A DNA stretch of 64,000 nt from Enoplolaimus lenunculus (lineage: Eukaryota; Nematoda; Enoplea; Enoplida; Thoracostomopsidae). The stretch is taken from assembly GCA_030248215.1 (NCBI GenBank), contig JASANG010000205.1:1-64000 (forward strand), written 5' to 3'. Position numbers and translations under genes: made by a program. This document shows positions 28,961 through 39,148 of the stretch, one piece after another; the first letter of the stretch is position 1; every line of letters begins with the position of its first letter. Below the pieces are notes generated by a model. That model ran no database searches. It saw nothing but the letters and a program-made list of their open reading frames with translations, and was not told the origin of the DNA.

Positions 28961-29093
28961 ACCTTATTATTACAAACGGACGCAAATAAGCGTCGTCAGT
29001 TACACGTTATTGTGAAAATCCATTGCTCACATATCTGCGTTCAGCTAACATTTATTCTATACTGTAGTACGTTTGGGTTGAAGAGCTGGTGAC

Positions 29094-29244
29094 GGCCCAT
29101 GTATAGAACAGGGCCGGATCATTTTCCGGAGGGGCTATACTAGAGTCAGTTTAAGCTTTAGACTAATTTTTTTTGCTTTAGACTTAGGTTTAGGCTTAGG
29201 AATATGCTTATACTACTGATCCGGCCCTATTCTATACATGGGCC
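29094..29244 (-). mobile_element. subfamily A MITE with perfect 8-bp duplication
   Basis: GGCCCATGTATAGAACAGGG on the left and CCCTATTCTATACATGGGCC on the right. CTGGTGAC flanks both sides exactly. At 151 bp with only three TTAGGC-type words it is a minimal form of the family. Confidence 0.93.
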
Positions 29245-29722
29245 CTGGTGACCATTACTTAAGCAGAGAATTTTCTGTTTCTTTCCTCAATAAACTGAAA
29301 CCCAGTCCTATATCATTTAAGTCATATGCTTGCGTTTGAAGTTATTTGCAACTAACAAAAAAATTATTATTTTGAAAATTTTTGCATAAACAATAAAATC
29401 AGAAAACTAAAACTGCAATTACGGTTTCAATTCCGCCAGAAAAAATTGAATTCCAACTCCAATTTCGAATCCGGCGAATTTTTATTCCGGTTGTATGTAG
29501 GATATACGTTTAATCTTATCGGAAATGAAATGCACCTATTACAATACGTTTGTAGACTTTGGTACTTGGAAGATTTTTAGAAATAAATTTCCTAAATTAG
29601 TTTTCAGTTATATATACCTGTTTAAAATTAAACCCTGGTTCGGCTTCTGGCGTTGAAGAACCTAATTTCTGTAGATCCTGGTTATGTTGGTTTCGGGAAT
29701 AGTGGCCTTCTACAGTGTGCAT
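29245..29722. other. non-coding stretch
   Basis: AT-rich. 29410-29490 has AATTCCG/CCGGAATT words resembling the interior of the hAT-like element at 39149. No gene is seen. Confidence 0.45.
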
Positions 29723-29925
29723 GGCCAATGTTACTTTTAGGGCCGTAACAGTAGATTAAGCGTATTCGTAAGCCAAAGCCTACTCCTAAGCGTTGCAAAA
29801 GCGTATTCCTATGCCTAAGTCTAAGCCTAAACCTAAACCTAAGCAAAAAACGTAGTCTAGAATGTAAGCGTACTTTTTTACAGATCCACAAGAAACCGGG
29901 ACGGGGTTTAAAAGTAACATGGGCC
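29723..29925 (+). mobile_element. subfamily C telomere-like MITE
   Basis: GGCCAATGTTACTTTTAGGG on the left and TTTAAAAGTAACATGGGCC on the right. Body: GTAACAGTAGATTAAGCG, CCTAAGTCTAAGCC words, and TCTAGAATGTAAGCGTAC. Flanking octamers GTGTGCAT and ATTTGTAT match only partly. Confidence 0.82.
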
Positions 29926-30074
29926 ATTTGTATAATGCCTTGTATGAGATTCTCATTCATTTGGTTAAATGTTCTTTCTCTGTAGCAATTTCATGCTTCC
30001 TAAAGTTACACAGGCAAAAATAACTTTTTCAAGGGCTGGTTAAAATTACAAAATGTTAAGTCAGTCATCAACCT

Positions 30075-30225
30075 CGTACTCGTCTCACCTTGCTAGCGGG
30101 TTGAAAATTTTTAGAAGGGGCATAAAAAACGGTTTGCGATGAAGCAAGTTTGAAACTTTTGTGGAGGTCAAAAATTTTTTCATAGTGGCTGAGTTCCCCC
30201 CGCTTTCTCTCTGGCTACGTACACC
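30075..30225 (+). mobile_element. family J MITE
   Basis: CTCACCTTGCTAGCGGGTTGAAAATTTTTAGAAGGGGCAT..GAAGCAAGTTTGAAACTTTTGTGGAGGTCAAAAATTTTTTCATAGTGGCTGAGTTCCCCC..CTGGCTACG follows the J consensus. Confidence 0.7.
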
Positions 30226-30751
30226 ATTTCCAATTTAAACAACGAACAAAAAACATATTTTATATCGCGTTGTTTCACAATATATCGGATGGTTGCGCCA
30301 TATAAAAAATTTAACTTTTAACGGTTGCGCTATACAGCGCCGGATTAAAGGGGGCCCAGTAGGCCCGAGCCACGAGCCTCCCACCAAAAACGGCCTCGCA
30401 TCAACCAATAAACGACGATAGACGATATGTTTCAATGGCTGATACAATTAATTTCATTAAAATGTGTTACTTTAAGCTCAGGCGTATAAAATAATGATGG
30501 TTAATAAAACGGCTTGCTAGCCGTATAAGCTTCCGGCCATCAGCCACGTTAATCCGACCCTGGGGTTATACTTTATTGTGCCGGAAGCCGCCGCATGCCG
30601 CTATGCGTCGCTAACAAAAATATCGGCAAAATCTGCGAAACCCTTATTACTGATTTACTTTGTCTTCATTTAGTATTGTTTTGTTATCCCGAAAAAGTTT
30701 GTAGCAAATTTTTAGTTACAATTAAATTTCCTGTTCAATCACATCTTTTAC
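30226..30751. other. non-coding, family E-like fragments
   Basis: GGTTGCGCCATATAAAAAATTTAACTTTTAACGGTTGCGCTATA (30290-30335) and GGTTATACTTTATTGTGCCGGAAGCCGCCGCATGCCG (30565-30602) look like E ends without a full element. Confidence 0.4.
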
Positions 30752-30867
30752 ACCGGAACCCCGAACACGAGGCAGTTGAGAATGTAGTAGCAAACGAACA
30801 TTGGCACCATACAGTTCCTTTGCCAGACCAAATTTCAACAGTCACACCCGCCGCCTTACAGCAATAG
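30752..30867 (+). CDS. possible short exon (unrecognised)
   Basis: The frame reads RNPEHEAVENVVANEHWHHT through TPAALQQ and a TAG. Its codon mix looks coding and it ends beside a GTATGC donor-like site. No acceptor of good quality, no homologue recognised. It lies on the opposite strand to, and 280 bp from, the globin stop codon. It could equally be chance. Confidence 0.2.
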
Positions 30868-30907
30868 GTATGCAGTCGGCAGCGACATCAACTTGCGCAA
30901 TTTGACG

Positions 30908-31135
30908 TCCACAGAATCCGTATCCTCAAATGTGTGTAGCACCTATCCTCAGTGGATGTTAAGTTGTGTAGCGTTCGACTCAGCAATTGGTGAGGTTTGA
31001 AACGTGCCACAGTTTTCACATTTGATTTTTGTCGTTTTTTGTGTGTCAATTTTGAGAAATGCAACTGCGACAAGGTGTCCGTTAGTTAGAAAACCAGTAT
31101 CGCTAACTGATGATAAGTGCTATACGCATTTAAAC
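30908..31135. mobile_element. family I MITE next to the globin 3' end
   Basis: CCTCAAATGTGTGTAGCACCTATCC on the left and GATAAGTGCTATACGCATTTAAACA on the right are imperfect inverted ends. It begins 14 bp past the globin stop codon, so it probably provides much of the globin 3' UTR. Confidence 0.7.
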
Positions 31136-31149
31136 AATATGATCCCAGT

Positions 31150-31754
31150 TTACAACGACAGCGTTTTTGTCCGATCCAGTACCCCGCGACGAACTCCGCT
31201 CGCATATCCTTGTCGCAGCTTATCGATCAAAAACGAAATCAGTACCATCCACGCACGCACCAACTCTTTATGCTTCCTCACTGATTCCATTTGTGTGAAC
31301 GCTTCAAGCATCGCTTGTCCGAAAATATCCCACGACTCGTTGCTGAACGTCCCAGTGGTCGCCAGCGACGCGTGATCTTGGCCGTACCGGACGCACATTT
31401 CACCGATTGCGTCTAAATTTTGTAAATTTCGTACAGTTTGATCGAGTAATTCAGTCAACAGACGGCCGTGTTCCGCGAGCGAGTTAAGTGGACCTTCACC
31501 GGACATCGAACTCACCACTGACGCCTTTTGAAACATCGATCGACATTCGCCACGTTTGGAAAGGAATTTTTGAAAAATCACCGAACCAATGCCGCCGGAC
31601 GAGCCAGATTTGTTCAACAGGGACCAGTTTGTGACCAGAAGCCGACGTTGATATGAATTCAACGTTTGAGCACCAACGCTCGAATATGGCGATGGTACAT
31701 GTTGGGATGGTTGGCTGTTGTTGTTGTTGTTGTTGTTGCCGTTGCTTGTTAAAC
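31150..31754 (-). CDS. globin exon 2 (globin fold, stop)
   Basis: Acceptor TTGTGTTTCCAG|GTTTA, open to TAA at 31150. It contains the Asn tract (TSNGNNNNNNN), SYQRRLLVTNW (A helix), FQKFLSKRGECRSMF (C/CD), the E7 and F8 histidines and the H helix. A second frame open over the N-terminal part is a shadow. Confidence 0.88.
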
Positions 31755-32513
31755 CTGGAAACACAACCAGGTAAACTTGTTGTGTAGAAGTCGCAATGGT
31801 ATTGAGACTTGTTTGCGTGTGAAAATTGTGACATGGTGTACGCAAGTTATTCTAGCCAGGTTCTCAAAGAAAGTGCTTAACGCCCCTCATACTCCAATCG
31901 GGAGGCCTTATATGCAAGTTTCAGCCTGGCAAAATTTTAAAATAAAATGGTTTCAAAATTTTAATTTATCCAAATAATTCGAGTACTAACGTTTTAAAAA
32001 TCCTTTATCCGTTTTTGCATTAATCGCACATTCTGCAGGCCTGTAGCCAGCTCACATTGCTAGGAGAGGGGGGGCTGAGAAAATTGTTTCAGAAGCGGCA
32101 TACAAGGGTTTTCGTTGACTTACAAGCAATGTTCAAAATTTTTAGGGGGGCAAGAAGTGTCCAAGGGGGCTCAACCCCTTTGACCCTTCTTGGCTACAGG
32201 CCCAACATTCTGCAAAAAAACATGCAAGGGTCAAATTTTCTAGGGGGGGGGGCAAAAAGTATCCAGGGGGCTCAACCCCTCTGACCCCCTTTGGCTACAG
32301 GCCCAACATTGTGCAAAAATGTTCAAGTAGGAGGCCTTGATTTTCATGGCGGTGATTCTTACCTTGGTTCGCGTTCATTTCAGAAGTTGGTGTTGTCGCT
32401 CCGCTGGCACTATTGCTATCGGCCCCGCCACTGTTGCCATTGTTTCGGCTATGACCAGTGTGTCCTGGCGATATGTCTGATGTTGAAGGTGGCAGACTGT
32501 CGTGTTGCGACAT
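31150..32513 (-). CDS. globin (two exons)
   Basis: A haem-binding, oxygen-binding or redox protein of 251 residues. Exon 1 (32513-32363) gives a 50-residue Ser/Gly/Asn-rich extension (MSQHDSLPPSTSDISPGHTG). Exon 2 (31754-31150) gives an Asn run and then the globin fold at about residues 80-235. CD1 Phe is F125, distal E7 is His146 (SLAEHGRLL), proximal F8 is His178 (YGQDHASL), and the H helix is RAWMVLISFLIDKLRQGY. The F125-H146 spacing of 21 and the helices match the family. No signal peptide is evident, so it is probably intracellular. The split Gly codon (G|GT) confirms the junction. The start ATG lies 5 nt after a TTTTTTCAG acceptor. Long N-terminal extensions are common in nematode globins. 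Confidence 0.88.
32038..32310 (+). mobile_element. family J MITE, partially duplicated, in globin intron
   Basis: GCCTGTAGCCAGCTCACATTGCTAGGAG starts a J element ending CTTGGCTACAGGCCCAACATTCTGC at about 32215. A second copy of its 3' third (GGGTCAAATTTTCTAGGGG..GGCTACAGGCCCAACATTGTGC) follows to 32310. The repeated last part is a local duplication of roughly 95 bp. Confidence 0.7.
32363..32513 (-). CDS. globin exon 1
   Basis: ATG at 32513 opens 50 codons plus one base, with donor AACCAAG|GTAAGA. Ser/Thr/Gly/Asn-rich and probably disordered. Confidence 0.8.
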
Positions 32514-32528
32514 CGAGACTGAAAAAAC
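32514..32528 (-). promoter_or_regulatory. 3' splice acceptor just before the globin ATG
   Basis: TTTTTTCAG on the minus strand, with AG at 32520-32519, leaves only TCTCG before the ATG. This is a strong acceptor with no donor needed nearby, as expected for spliced-leader trans-splicing. A 5' UTR intron would look the same. Confidence 0.55.
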
Positions 32529-32627
32529 ATTGAAAAAATTAATTATTTCAATTTGAAACATTTAAATTTTCCATTTATACAACCAGCAGAATGTCGAATG
32601 CGATTGGCTATGCGTTTTGCACAAAAA

Positions 32628-32957
32628 TTGGACCAAGAGTTCATGATAAGAGTATGCAACTCTTAGGGTTCCGCATGGTACAAAATGTACCACTGAGCGT
32701 TGTATGTTTAGCCGACTCCCCCTTTATTTGGAGGGGTGTAGTTAACGCGTTGTTGAAACATGAAATAAAAGTATAAAGGGGAGCCAAATTTGAAATATTG
32801 CAGTAGTTTAGCATGTGAAATTGAAAGCATCAGCAAACTTGACCCGCTAAAAAGGGGTTTGTGTGCCAAAAACGCAACGTGTGCTGGATATATTAGTTTC
32901 TACACAGAATGTACCCAGTTGCACTCTTGTAAAACAGTCATCATCGACTCTTGTTTA
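32628..32957. mobile_element. family F MITE
   Basis: CCAAGAGTTCATGATAAGAGTATGCAACTC on the left, GTTGCACTCTTGTAAAAC..ATCGACTCTTG on the right, with inner inverted arms GTACAAAATGTACCACTGAGCGTTG and CAACGTGTGCTGG..AGAATGTACCC. Relatives at 54418 and 63445. Non-coding. Confidence 0.65.
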
Positions 32958-33053
32958 AACTAAATTGATCGCGTACTGTTTACTACTTGCCGTTACTATT
33001 TTTTCTGAAATCCATTTACTATTTAAATTTGCTTTCATATTCTTCATTACATA

Positions 33054-33497
33054 CTGTAGTGACCCGAATAAGAGGCGGGGGTAATAAGAGGGGGTCCCTA
33101 TTCTGAGTCCTAATCGATAGGAGTCCATATCCTTAATAAGAGTCCGTAAGCGGATAGTCCCTAAACCCTAATTAGAGTTCATAAATGTCAATTATCCTTT
33201 ATCGTAGTGCATAAATGACTCGAGTACCAAATAAAGTTGAACTCGAAACTTTGAAGCGTACTTAAGTTTTGAAAGTAACATTCCAAAGTATAATTGCATT
33301 ATCGCTCAAGGTTTTTATGTAACTCAAAAAATGTTTAATTCAATGGATAGTTGCAACACCGGATATATATCAGTAACGAAGCGTGGCTGAGGGCGGGTTG
33401 GAAACAAATAACTGTCCGTAACCGAATAACAGGGGGAACACTCTGTGGAGGCCAAATAAATATCAGTCTCCCCTCCCTCTTATTCGGGTCACTATAG
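33054..33497. mobile_element. family D MITE, complete
   Basis: CTGTAGTGACCCGAATAAGAG on the left and CTCTTATTCGGGTCACTATAG on the right are near-perfect inverted ends, flanked by TA on both sides. The 444-bp interior is also partly self-complementary and has no ORF. TA flanks suggest a Tc1/mariner-type mobiliser, but the superfamily is not proven. Confidence 0.88.
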
Positions 33498-33913
33498 TAT
33501 ATACTTATTCTGCGAGTTAAACTTTAGTTTCTTCTATCCCGTATCATAAAATATGAAAAATGGTAAGATCCGTCTCTATCTTACTATTCTAGCAAGCCAT
33601 CCCATCATAATTTTCTGGATCTGCCATTGATTAAAACCTACAAATCAACTTACGTTGAAGTGAATAATAGCGGCTGAAAATGATATGAGCTGATATGTGA
33701 TTGCAAATTTCGCACAAAAGCAACGCTCACCCACCAGTGACTCTAGCAAACAGTTATACTATGACAATTAAGATATTTGAAGTAAAAATAAGTATTAATG
33801 TCAAGATTTAACGGTAAATTGAAATTGCCTCAAATTGTCAGTTCATAATAAAAAACTCAAGTTAAATTAAATTCTAAAATCAACCTTAAAATTCATTCGT
33901 AAAGACTGCTGAC

Positions 33914-34053
33914 CAACGTATAGAGTACAGGGCCGTAAACAGTAGTATAAGCAGATTGCTAAACTTATCAGCCTATGCAAAAATTTGTCTAAAGCGTAAG
34001 CTTTCTCTATTGCAGTCCCACAGAAACGTTCTGACCGTGATTTTTACATGGAC
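33914..34053 (+). mobile_element. subfamily B/A MITE, decayed
   Basis: GTATAGAGTACAGGGCCGTAAACAGTAGTATAAGC on the left, GCAGTCCCACAGAAACGTTCTGACCGTGATTTTTACATGGAC on the right. The hexamer core is nearly gone. Confidence 0.65.
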
Positions 34054-34228
34054 GACTGTTTAGGTTTAGAGCGTCTGTATTCTCAAACAGCTGCAATACG
34101 CTGTTATCTATGGTTATACTATGATCGATTGAACTCTAATTTTACGCATTTTGATTCGTTAATATCAATTTTATTAATTTTACGCATTTTGATTCGTTAA
34201 TATCAATTTTATTAATATCACAAACGTC

Positions 34229-34576
34229 ATGAACCCCCATAAAACAGCTCCACGTGAAAGAACAGCGAAGAACCGACCTTCCTATTGCGTAAACTATAAC
34301 TTTCTTACATATCAACAAAAACCTGCCAAGCCGGTAGCAGTTATAAACGCGTCCAGAAACAATAATAAACCGAATGGCGTTTATAAAAGGGTAGGCAGCA
34401 TCGAGATTAATCCATCGAATCTTTTACTAAAAACGAGCAAAAAAACACGACACGTTTACACAGACTTTTTGAATAACAATACAAAGGTCACCACAAAAAA
34501 TTTCTATTTGACTCCGCTTTTAACTCAGAAAACTTGTACCCGACCCAAAATGAAATTTTGGACGACTCGACAATAA
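34229..34576 (+). CDS. 115-codon ORF, unrecognised
   Basis: ATG to TAA, Lys/Asn/Thr-rich and basic (MNPHKTAPRERTAKN start). It is the longest non-repeat ORF in the right half of the window. No signal peptide, domain or splice support. Upstream is a short direct repeat (TTTTACGCATTTTGATTCGTTAATATCAATTTTATTAA twice at 34139-34217). It may be a small gene, an exon or chance. Confidence 0.25.
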   Translation: MNPHKTAPRERTAKNRPSYCVNYNFLTYQQKPAKPVAVINASRNNNKPNGVYKRVGSIEINPSNLLLKTSKKTRHVYTDFLNNNTKVTTKNFYLTPLLTQKTCTRPKMKFWTTRQ

Positions 34577-36225
34577 ACTGTTAAAGTTTCGACGGAAAAA
34601 AACTCCCGTCCAAAACTAAGTTTTCATAATAATATTGGTAACACAGAGAAACTATAATAAGATAACGGGATATAAAAAGCGGACATCTTTCGAAGTTGGA
34701 AAAGTTGAAGCCGGATAAGAAGATAACCTGAAAGGTTACTATTAATATTGTATATATATATAATACATTACTTTATATACATGTAAAAAATTATGACTTG
34801 TACTTTGAGAAATAATAAAGCAGGAGTAAAGCTTAATACGTCAGCATAGATCCGTCGAAATGAACCTTAGTATTAAATTGAAGCTTGCAGCATTAATAAT
34901 ATGGTATGTGACTATAAAATTAATTAAAATCACCACAGTAGGCCAGAAATATTTCAAATTTCGCATGCCGTTTTTGGATCGGCCAAGAGTATAATATTCT
35001 GTGTCAAAAGGAGTTAACGGATATTGAAATAGCGATAACGTTTGCCACAAAACGAATTTTCTCAAAATTTTCCGTTCAAATTCAAGAAAACCAACTGCCA
35101 AATTATTTTGTGCAATCAGAATCTGGATACACATTGGTTTAATCATATATACTACAAATTTTGTGACTATACGGATAATTTGTATTTACGCAAATAATAT
35201 TGACTAGTGAACGTGGTTGCAACCTTTACAACGCTGCTTGTTCCCATATTTATGGTTGCGTCGTTGCTACGTAAATCAATTTGCATATATGTATACACTG
35301 TTCTTTGTATTTTGTTTCAAAAATAGAAACGAAAAGCTGGAAACCTGCCTAAAATACGTATATGGGACATTCCTGCCTTAATAATATAGATTTTTGGTGT
35401 CTGTTGGCTCGCAACAATTTTCAAAAACGTCACATGAACAAATTGGCGATATATTTATGGTTCTATAAAACTAAACTACAATCAGTTTATTTGCTATTTT
35501 CGAAACAAAATGGTAGTTTTGTGTGTTGAGATGTTGAAACTGAGGAAACTTTTATACAACACATAAATGTAATTAGGATTAAAAATAAAATTTCAAAATT
35601 CCGATTCCCATAGATAATCAAATCAGAATCGTTCTACTGTACGTGTTACCAACTAGAAAAAAGATGGTTCAGGAATGTCTGAAAACAGTGAAATTTTTTT
35701 GAGAAAAATACAGTATAATACAAATTTAATCAAATCACTTTGTGTTCATATCATGAGGTTTTCCAGCAGTCCAAGGATGCCAAAATTGAGGTATGGATGG
35801 ATGGTTACACTGCTACAGTACCTCTGTCCCCAACTGGGGATAAATGTGACGTGAGAAAACTGTTCGAGGAGTGACAATTAATTTCCCACCATAACCCAGG
35901 GAAAATAAAGGTGATTTCAATAAAGAAACGTTACCATGGAACCTACTTTGTTGCGTACGGTAGTGACCTAAACAACCAGGGACCTGATATTTGATCGGGT
36001 CATTCATTGTGGTCATTTTAGTATTCTGCTTACAGACTTTAAGCGATTTCTTATTAAGAGACAATAAAAGGTGCAGCAAATCCCGGGGCGTCGAGCAAAA
36101 CACGATTTCTCCCGTTACAAAATTTTACGACAGACCAGATAAAAGCGCTAGTAAACGGATATTACAATAATCTTCTGGTTTCTAGAGGTCAAAAAATGGT
36201 TTTACGTAATAGACCATGTCCTCAC
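34577..36225. other. non-coding stretch
   Basis: AT-rich. It has an AT-rich microsatellite at about 34745-34775 and a single family K-like piece at 35330-35395 (AAAGCTGGAAACCTGCCTAAAATACGTATATGG). The short ORFs do not look coding. Confidence 0.45.
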
Positions 36226-36292
36226 TGCGTAGCTCAGTGGTTAGAGCAGCGAACCGGTAATCCGTACGTCGTGGGTTGTGGTGCTGCTTAAC
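36226..36292 (+). pseudogene. tRNA-like pseudogene or SINE head (Thr-GGU-like)
   Basis: GCGTAGCTCAGTGGTTAGAGCA is a perfect D-arm/A-box. CCGGTAATCCG would place GGU in an anticodon loop, but the 5' stem strand (CGAA) does not pair with TCCG. The T arm (GGGTTGTGGTGC) has lost the TTCGA core. It is therefore not a functional tRNA. Confidence 0.6.
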
Positions 36293-36752
36293 TGAAAATT
36301 ACTGAATCTGTAGCTATGAGCGTGTACATATCTGCTACTGAAGCGATTGTTTTAATTAATAATTAATCATTAGAGTTATATTTCTCTTTTGGAAGAAGTC
36401 CGTTGTACGAATATATGATGTTTTCCAGGAAGTGAATCTTTGTCGTTTTTACTACAAAAACGGTCTCTATGAATTAGGAATTAGTTCAGAGGGTAAATAT
36501 TCAAAAATTTCGACAAAATTTTGCTGATAGAAACATTTTAAATTGCAGTCCTACACTTTTGCTGACAATAGCTTCATTGTGCAAGAATTGCAACACAATA
36601 GGCGGCAAATTGTAGTAAAAATCAAATAAACTATTAACAGAAATACAAATCTTGACGTTCTGAGAATCATCTGAACACTCACTTCCTTAACAACAGTTTT
36701 TCGATTGTTGAGTAGCGAAACACTAAACACGTTATATAATCTTTAAGTAGGT

Positions 36753-37168
36753 ACACTGTAAATTCCAGTTAGTTAATGAACTCAGATCGACAGTTACTTT
36801 ATTTCGGAGTTAATAACAGTAAAGGGGGAGTTGATTAATTAAATCACAATGAGTTATAAATCAACGCACAATTATGAGCTCTGTTAGTCCTAACTCAGAC
36901 GGAGTAATTCAACTCATTTTGAGTTAAAACTAACTCAGTGGAATTTACAGTGTAGATACTTTCACAGTCCGAGTAGGATGACCCTATCAAGGCGTAAAGG
37001 GGGAGTTGATTAATTAAATCACAATTAGTTTAAATCAACGCAGAATTATGAGCTCTGTTAGTCCTAACTCAGGCGGAGTAATTCAACTCATTCTGAGTTA
37101 AAACCAACTCAGTGGAATTTACAGTGTAGATATTTTCACAGTCCGAGTAGGATGACCCTATCAAGGCT
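36753..37168. repeat. family G MITE with 175-bp tandem duplication
   Basis: A G element (ACTGTAAATTCCAGTTAGTTAATGAACTC.. to ..GTGGAATTTACAGTGTAGAT) is followed by flank. The block 36819-36993 is repeated at 36994-37168 (GTAAAGGGGGAGTTGATTAATTAAATCACAA through GATGACCCTATCAAGGC) with few differences, so the duplication is younger than the insertion. Confidence 0.8.
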
Positions 37169-37465
37169 GTGTACACGGATGGAGGGATGGATATATTCTT
37201 TCACGATATTTTTGGAAAGGTCTTGAAAAACGACACTTTGACAGACAGTAAGATTAACCTGTAATGGTCAAATTTTATTCTCACTCGCTACGCTCTCTGG
37301 CAAAAAAGGTAAGAGTGGTATTGACTTCCGAAACAAAAAAACTGGCTACACCCGTGGTACCTCAAAAAACGAATATAGATTACATCTATTTGAGATATCG
37401 GCAATTTATGCCCTCAAGTGTCAAGAATTCTCCTGAGTACTTCCTTGACAACCGTTTTGATGGAC

Positions 37466-37640
37466 TATAAATTCCAGTGAGTTGATTAATCGACATAGCT
37501 AGCGAGTTAATTATGCTTGAGTTAATCTCAGTAAACTTTACCTCATCCTGAGTTGAGTTGATCCTCACTCTGAGTTGAGTTTATTTTGGCTGAGTTGATT
37601 AACTCAAAATGAGTGGAATCAACTCTGTACAAGGTGGATT
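37466..37640. mobile_element. family G MITE, partial
   Basis: ATAAATTCCAGTGAGTTGATTAATCGAC, GAGTTGATTAACTCAAAATGAGTGGAATCAAC and CTGAGTTGAG words. The right terminus is missing. Another G fragment is at 37900-37955 (GATTCAACTCATTCTGATTTAAAATCAACGCACTGAAATTTACAG). Confidence 0.6.
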
Positions 37641-38529
37641 CAATCAAGTGTCGATGATCACTCTTTACAAGAGCGTGTAATTTAATAGTAAATATTGTGT
37701 ATTACAAAATGTACCACCGGGCGTTTCGTGTTTGACCGACCCAATGTAGCGTATGGGTAGTTGATGTTCGATTCGGGAAGTTAGAATGCTTTTTATAACT
37801 ATAAAATGAGTAAGTTTATAATTTGAATACCTCAATGCGTAAAATTAAAAAAGTAGTAAAAACGACCCCCATTGAAAAAATCGCACCATCATCATTACGA
37901 TGTTGATTCAACTCATTCTGATTTAAAATCAACGCACTGAAATTTACAGCGCAGATAAAAATTCGAGTAGCAGAAAAATTTACTACGTGCGTCAGTAGCG
38001 TAACCGAGATTTCATATTTCGAAAAATATATAACCTCATTTATAATATTTTTGTCAGCAAGCAAAATGTTTTTGAAAACTTAAGCTTTAGGTCGTTTTTA
38101 AACGTGTAACCAACCTATTTTGTCATCTCTAATGAAATTTCGGATAAGATTACATGTTTTTATCTTGCTATGGCCATTCTTGTTCGCTCAAAGTGCCACA
38201 AAATGCTATGGGTACTTCCTTAGCAACAGTTTTGATAGTAGCATAGCCGAAAAAAACAAAAACAACAAGATTTGACCTAAGCTAGATTGTATAACCTCAA
38301 GGTCGGCTAGTTCTTACAGCAGCAAGCACGCTGACTTAAAACATTAATAGCATTCTGTAGCTGCGGTTTCCGGTCCGCCTGCAACCAGTTTTTACACTTA
38401 TATATAAATAGGAAAGAGCGAAAATGTCAAAGGCTAAACACGGGTTTCTGTTGCGTATTTAAGCGGATGTGAATTTGTAATACTATCAATAAATAGTATC
38501 ATTCCAGAACATAAATTCGACACAGCAAC

Positions 38530-38615
38530 TAGAGTGGTGTATTCTCAAATGTGTACAGCACCTATTGTCAGATTGACAGTGAAAAGAGTGTCAATCAACC
38601 AAACAACTGTAAACG
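38530..38615. mobile_element. family I fragment
   Basis: GTGTATTCTCAAATGTGTACAGCACCTATTGTCAG is one I terminus. The other is absent. Confidence 0.55.
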
Positions 38616-38683
38616 AATCTATAAGTGAGTGACAGCTATATTGATTAAAAATTTACAATTTCTGTTCAAATTGTTTGCCCATC

Positions 38684-38800
38684 TAAAGAACAAGGACGGA
38701 ACGTTTTCCTGTAAGAATGCTGTAGAGTAAACGTAAGCTTGAGACAAATTTTCTGCTCAGGCTTAGGCTTAGGCTTATGCGTGGTCAACATTATACTGTT
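38684..38800 (-). mobile_element. subfamily B MITE, truncated
   Basis: GCCCATCTAAAGAACAAGGACGGAACGTTTTCCTG at the left and (TTAGGC)3 in the core. The right end is lost after about 38790. Confidence 0.6.
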
Positions 38801-39148
38801 TACGCTACTGCAGAAATATGTCCATACTCTTGGCTGCAATGGTGGTACAATACAATAGTGTTTTTATGATATAAGGACTTAACAAAGGGTATACTTAGCG
38901 TATTTTGTCAGTTGTTCCTTCGGAGGAAGTTGGGACAATGTGGAAAGTTTGGACACAGTGTCCAATGATATGAGTTCCTTCGGACAGACTTTGTATAGCC
39001 GCTGAACAGAGTCCCTTCGGACAGTCTTTTATTGACAAACTTGCATATATATGTGCGATAAAATGACCAAGTATGCACTGTTCAGAGGGTCAGCCAGTTG
39101 TCTGGTAGGTGTACCCTGAATGTGGGTGACTTTTGGATATCTAAATTG
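38801..39148. other. non-coding stretch
   Basis: Contains a small repeat of CCTTCGGA words at 38915-39030. No gene is seen. Confidence 0.4.

Noticed and set aside
31496..31834. Second minus-strand ORF with a Gln run over the globin exon
   Set aside because: Alternative frame of the globin exon; the globin frame has the conserved histidines and the correct splice phase.
36226..36292. Functional tRNA-Thr
   Set aside because: Anticodon stem mispairs and the T arm lacks the conserved TTCGA core.
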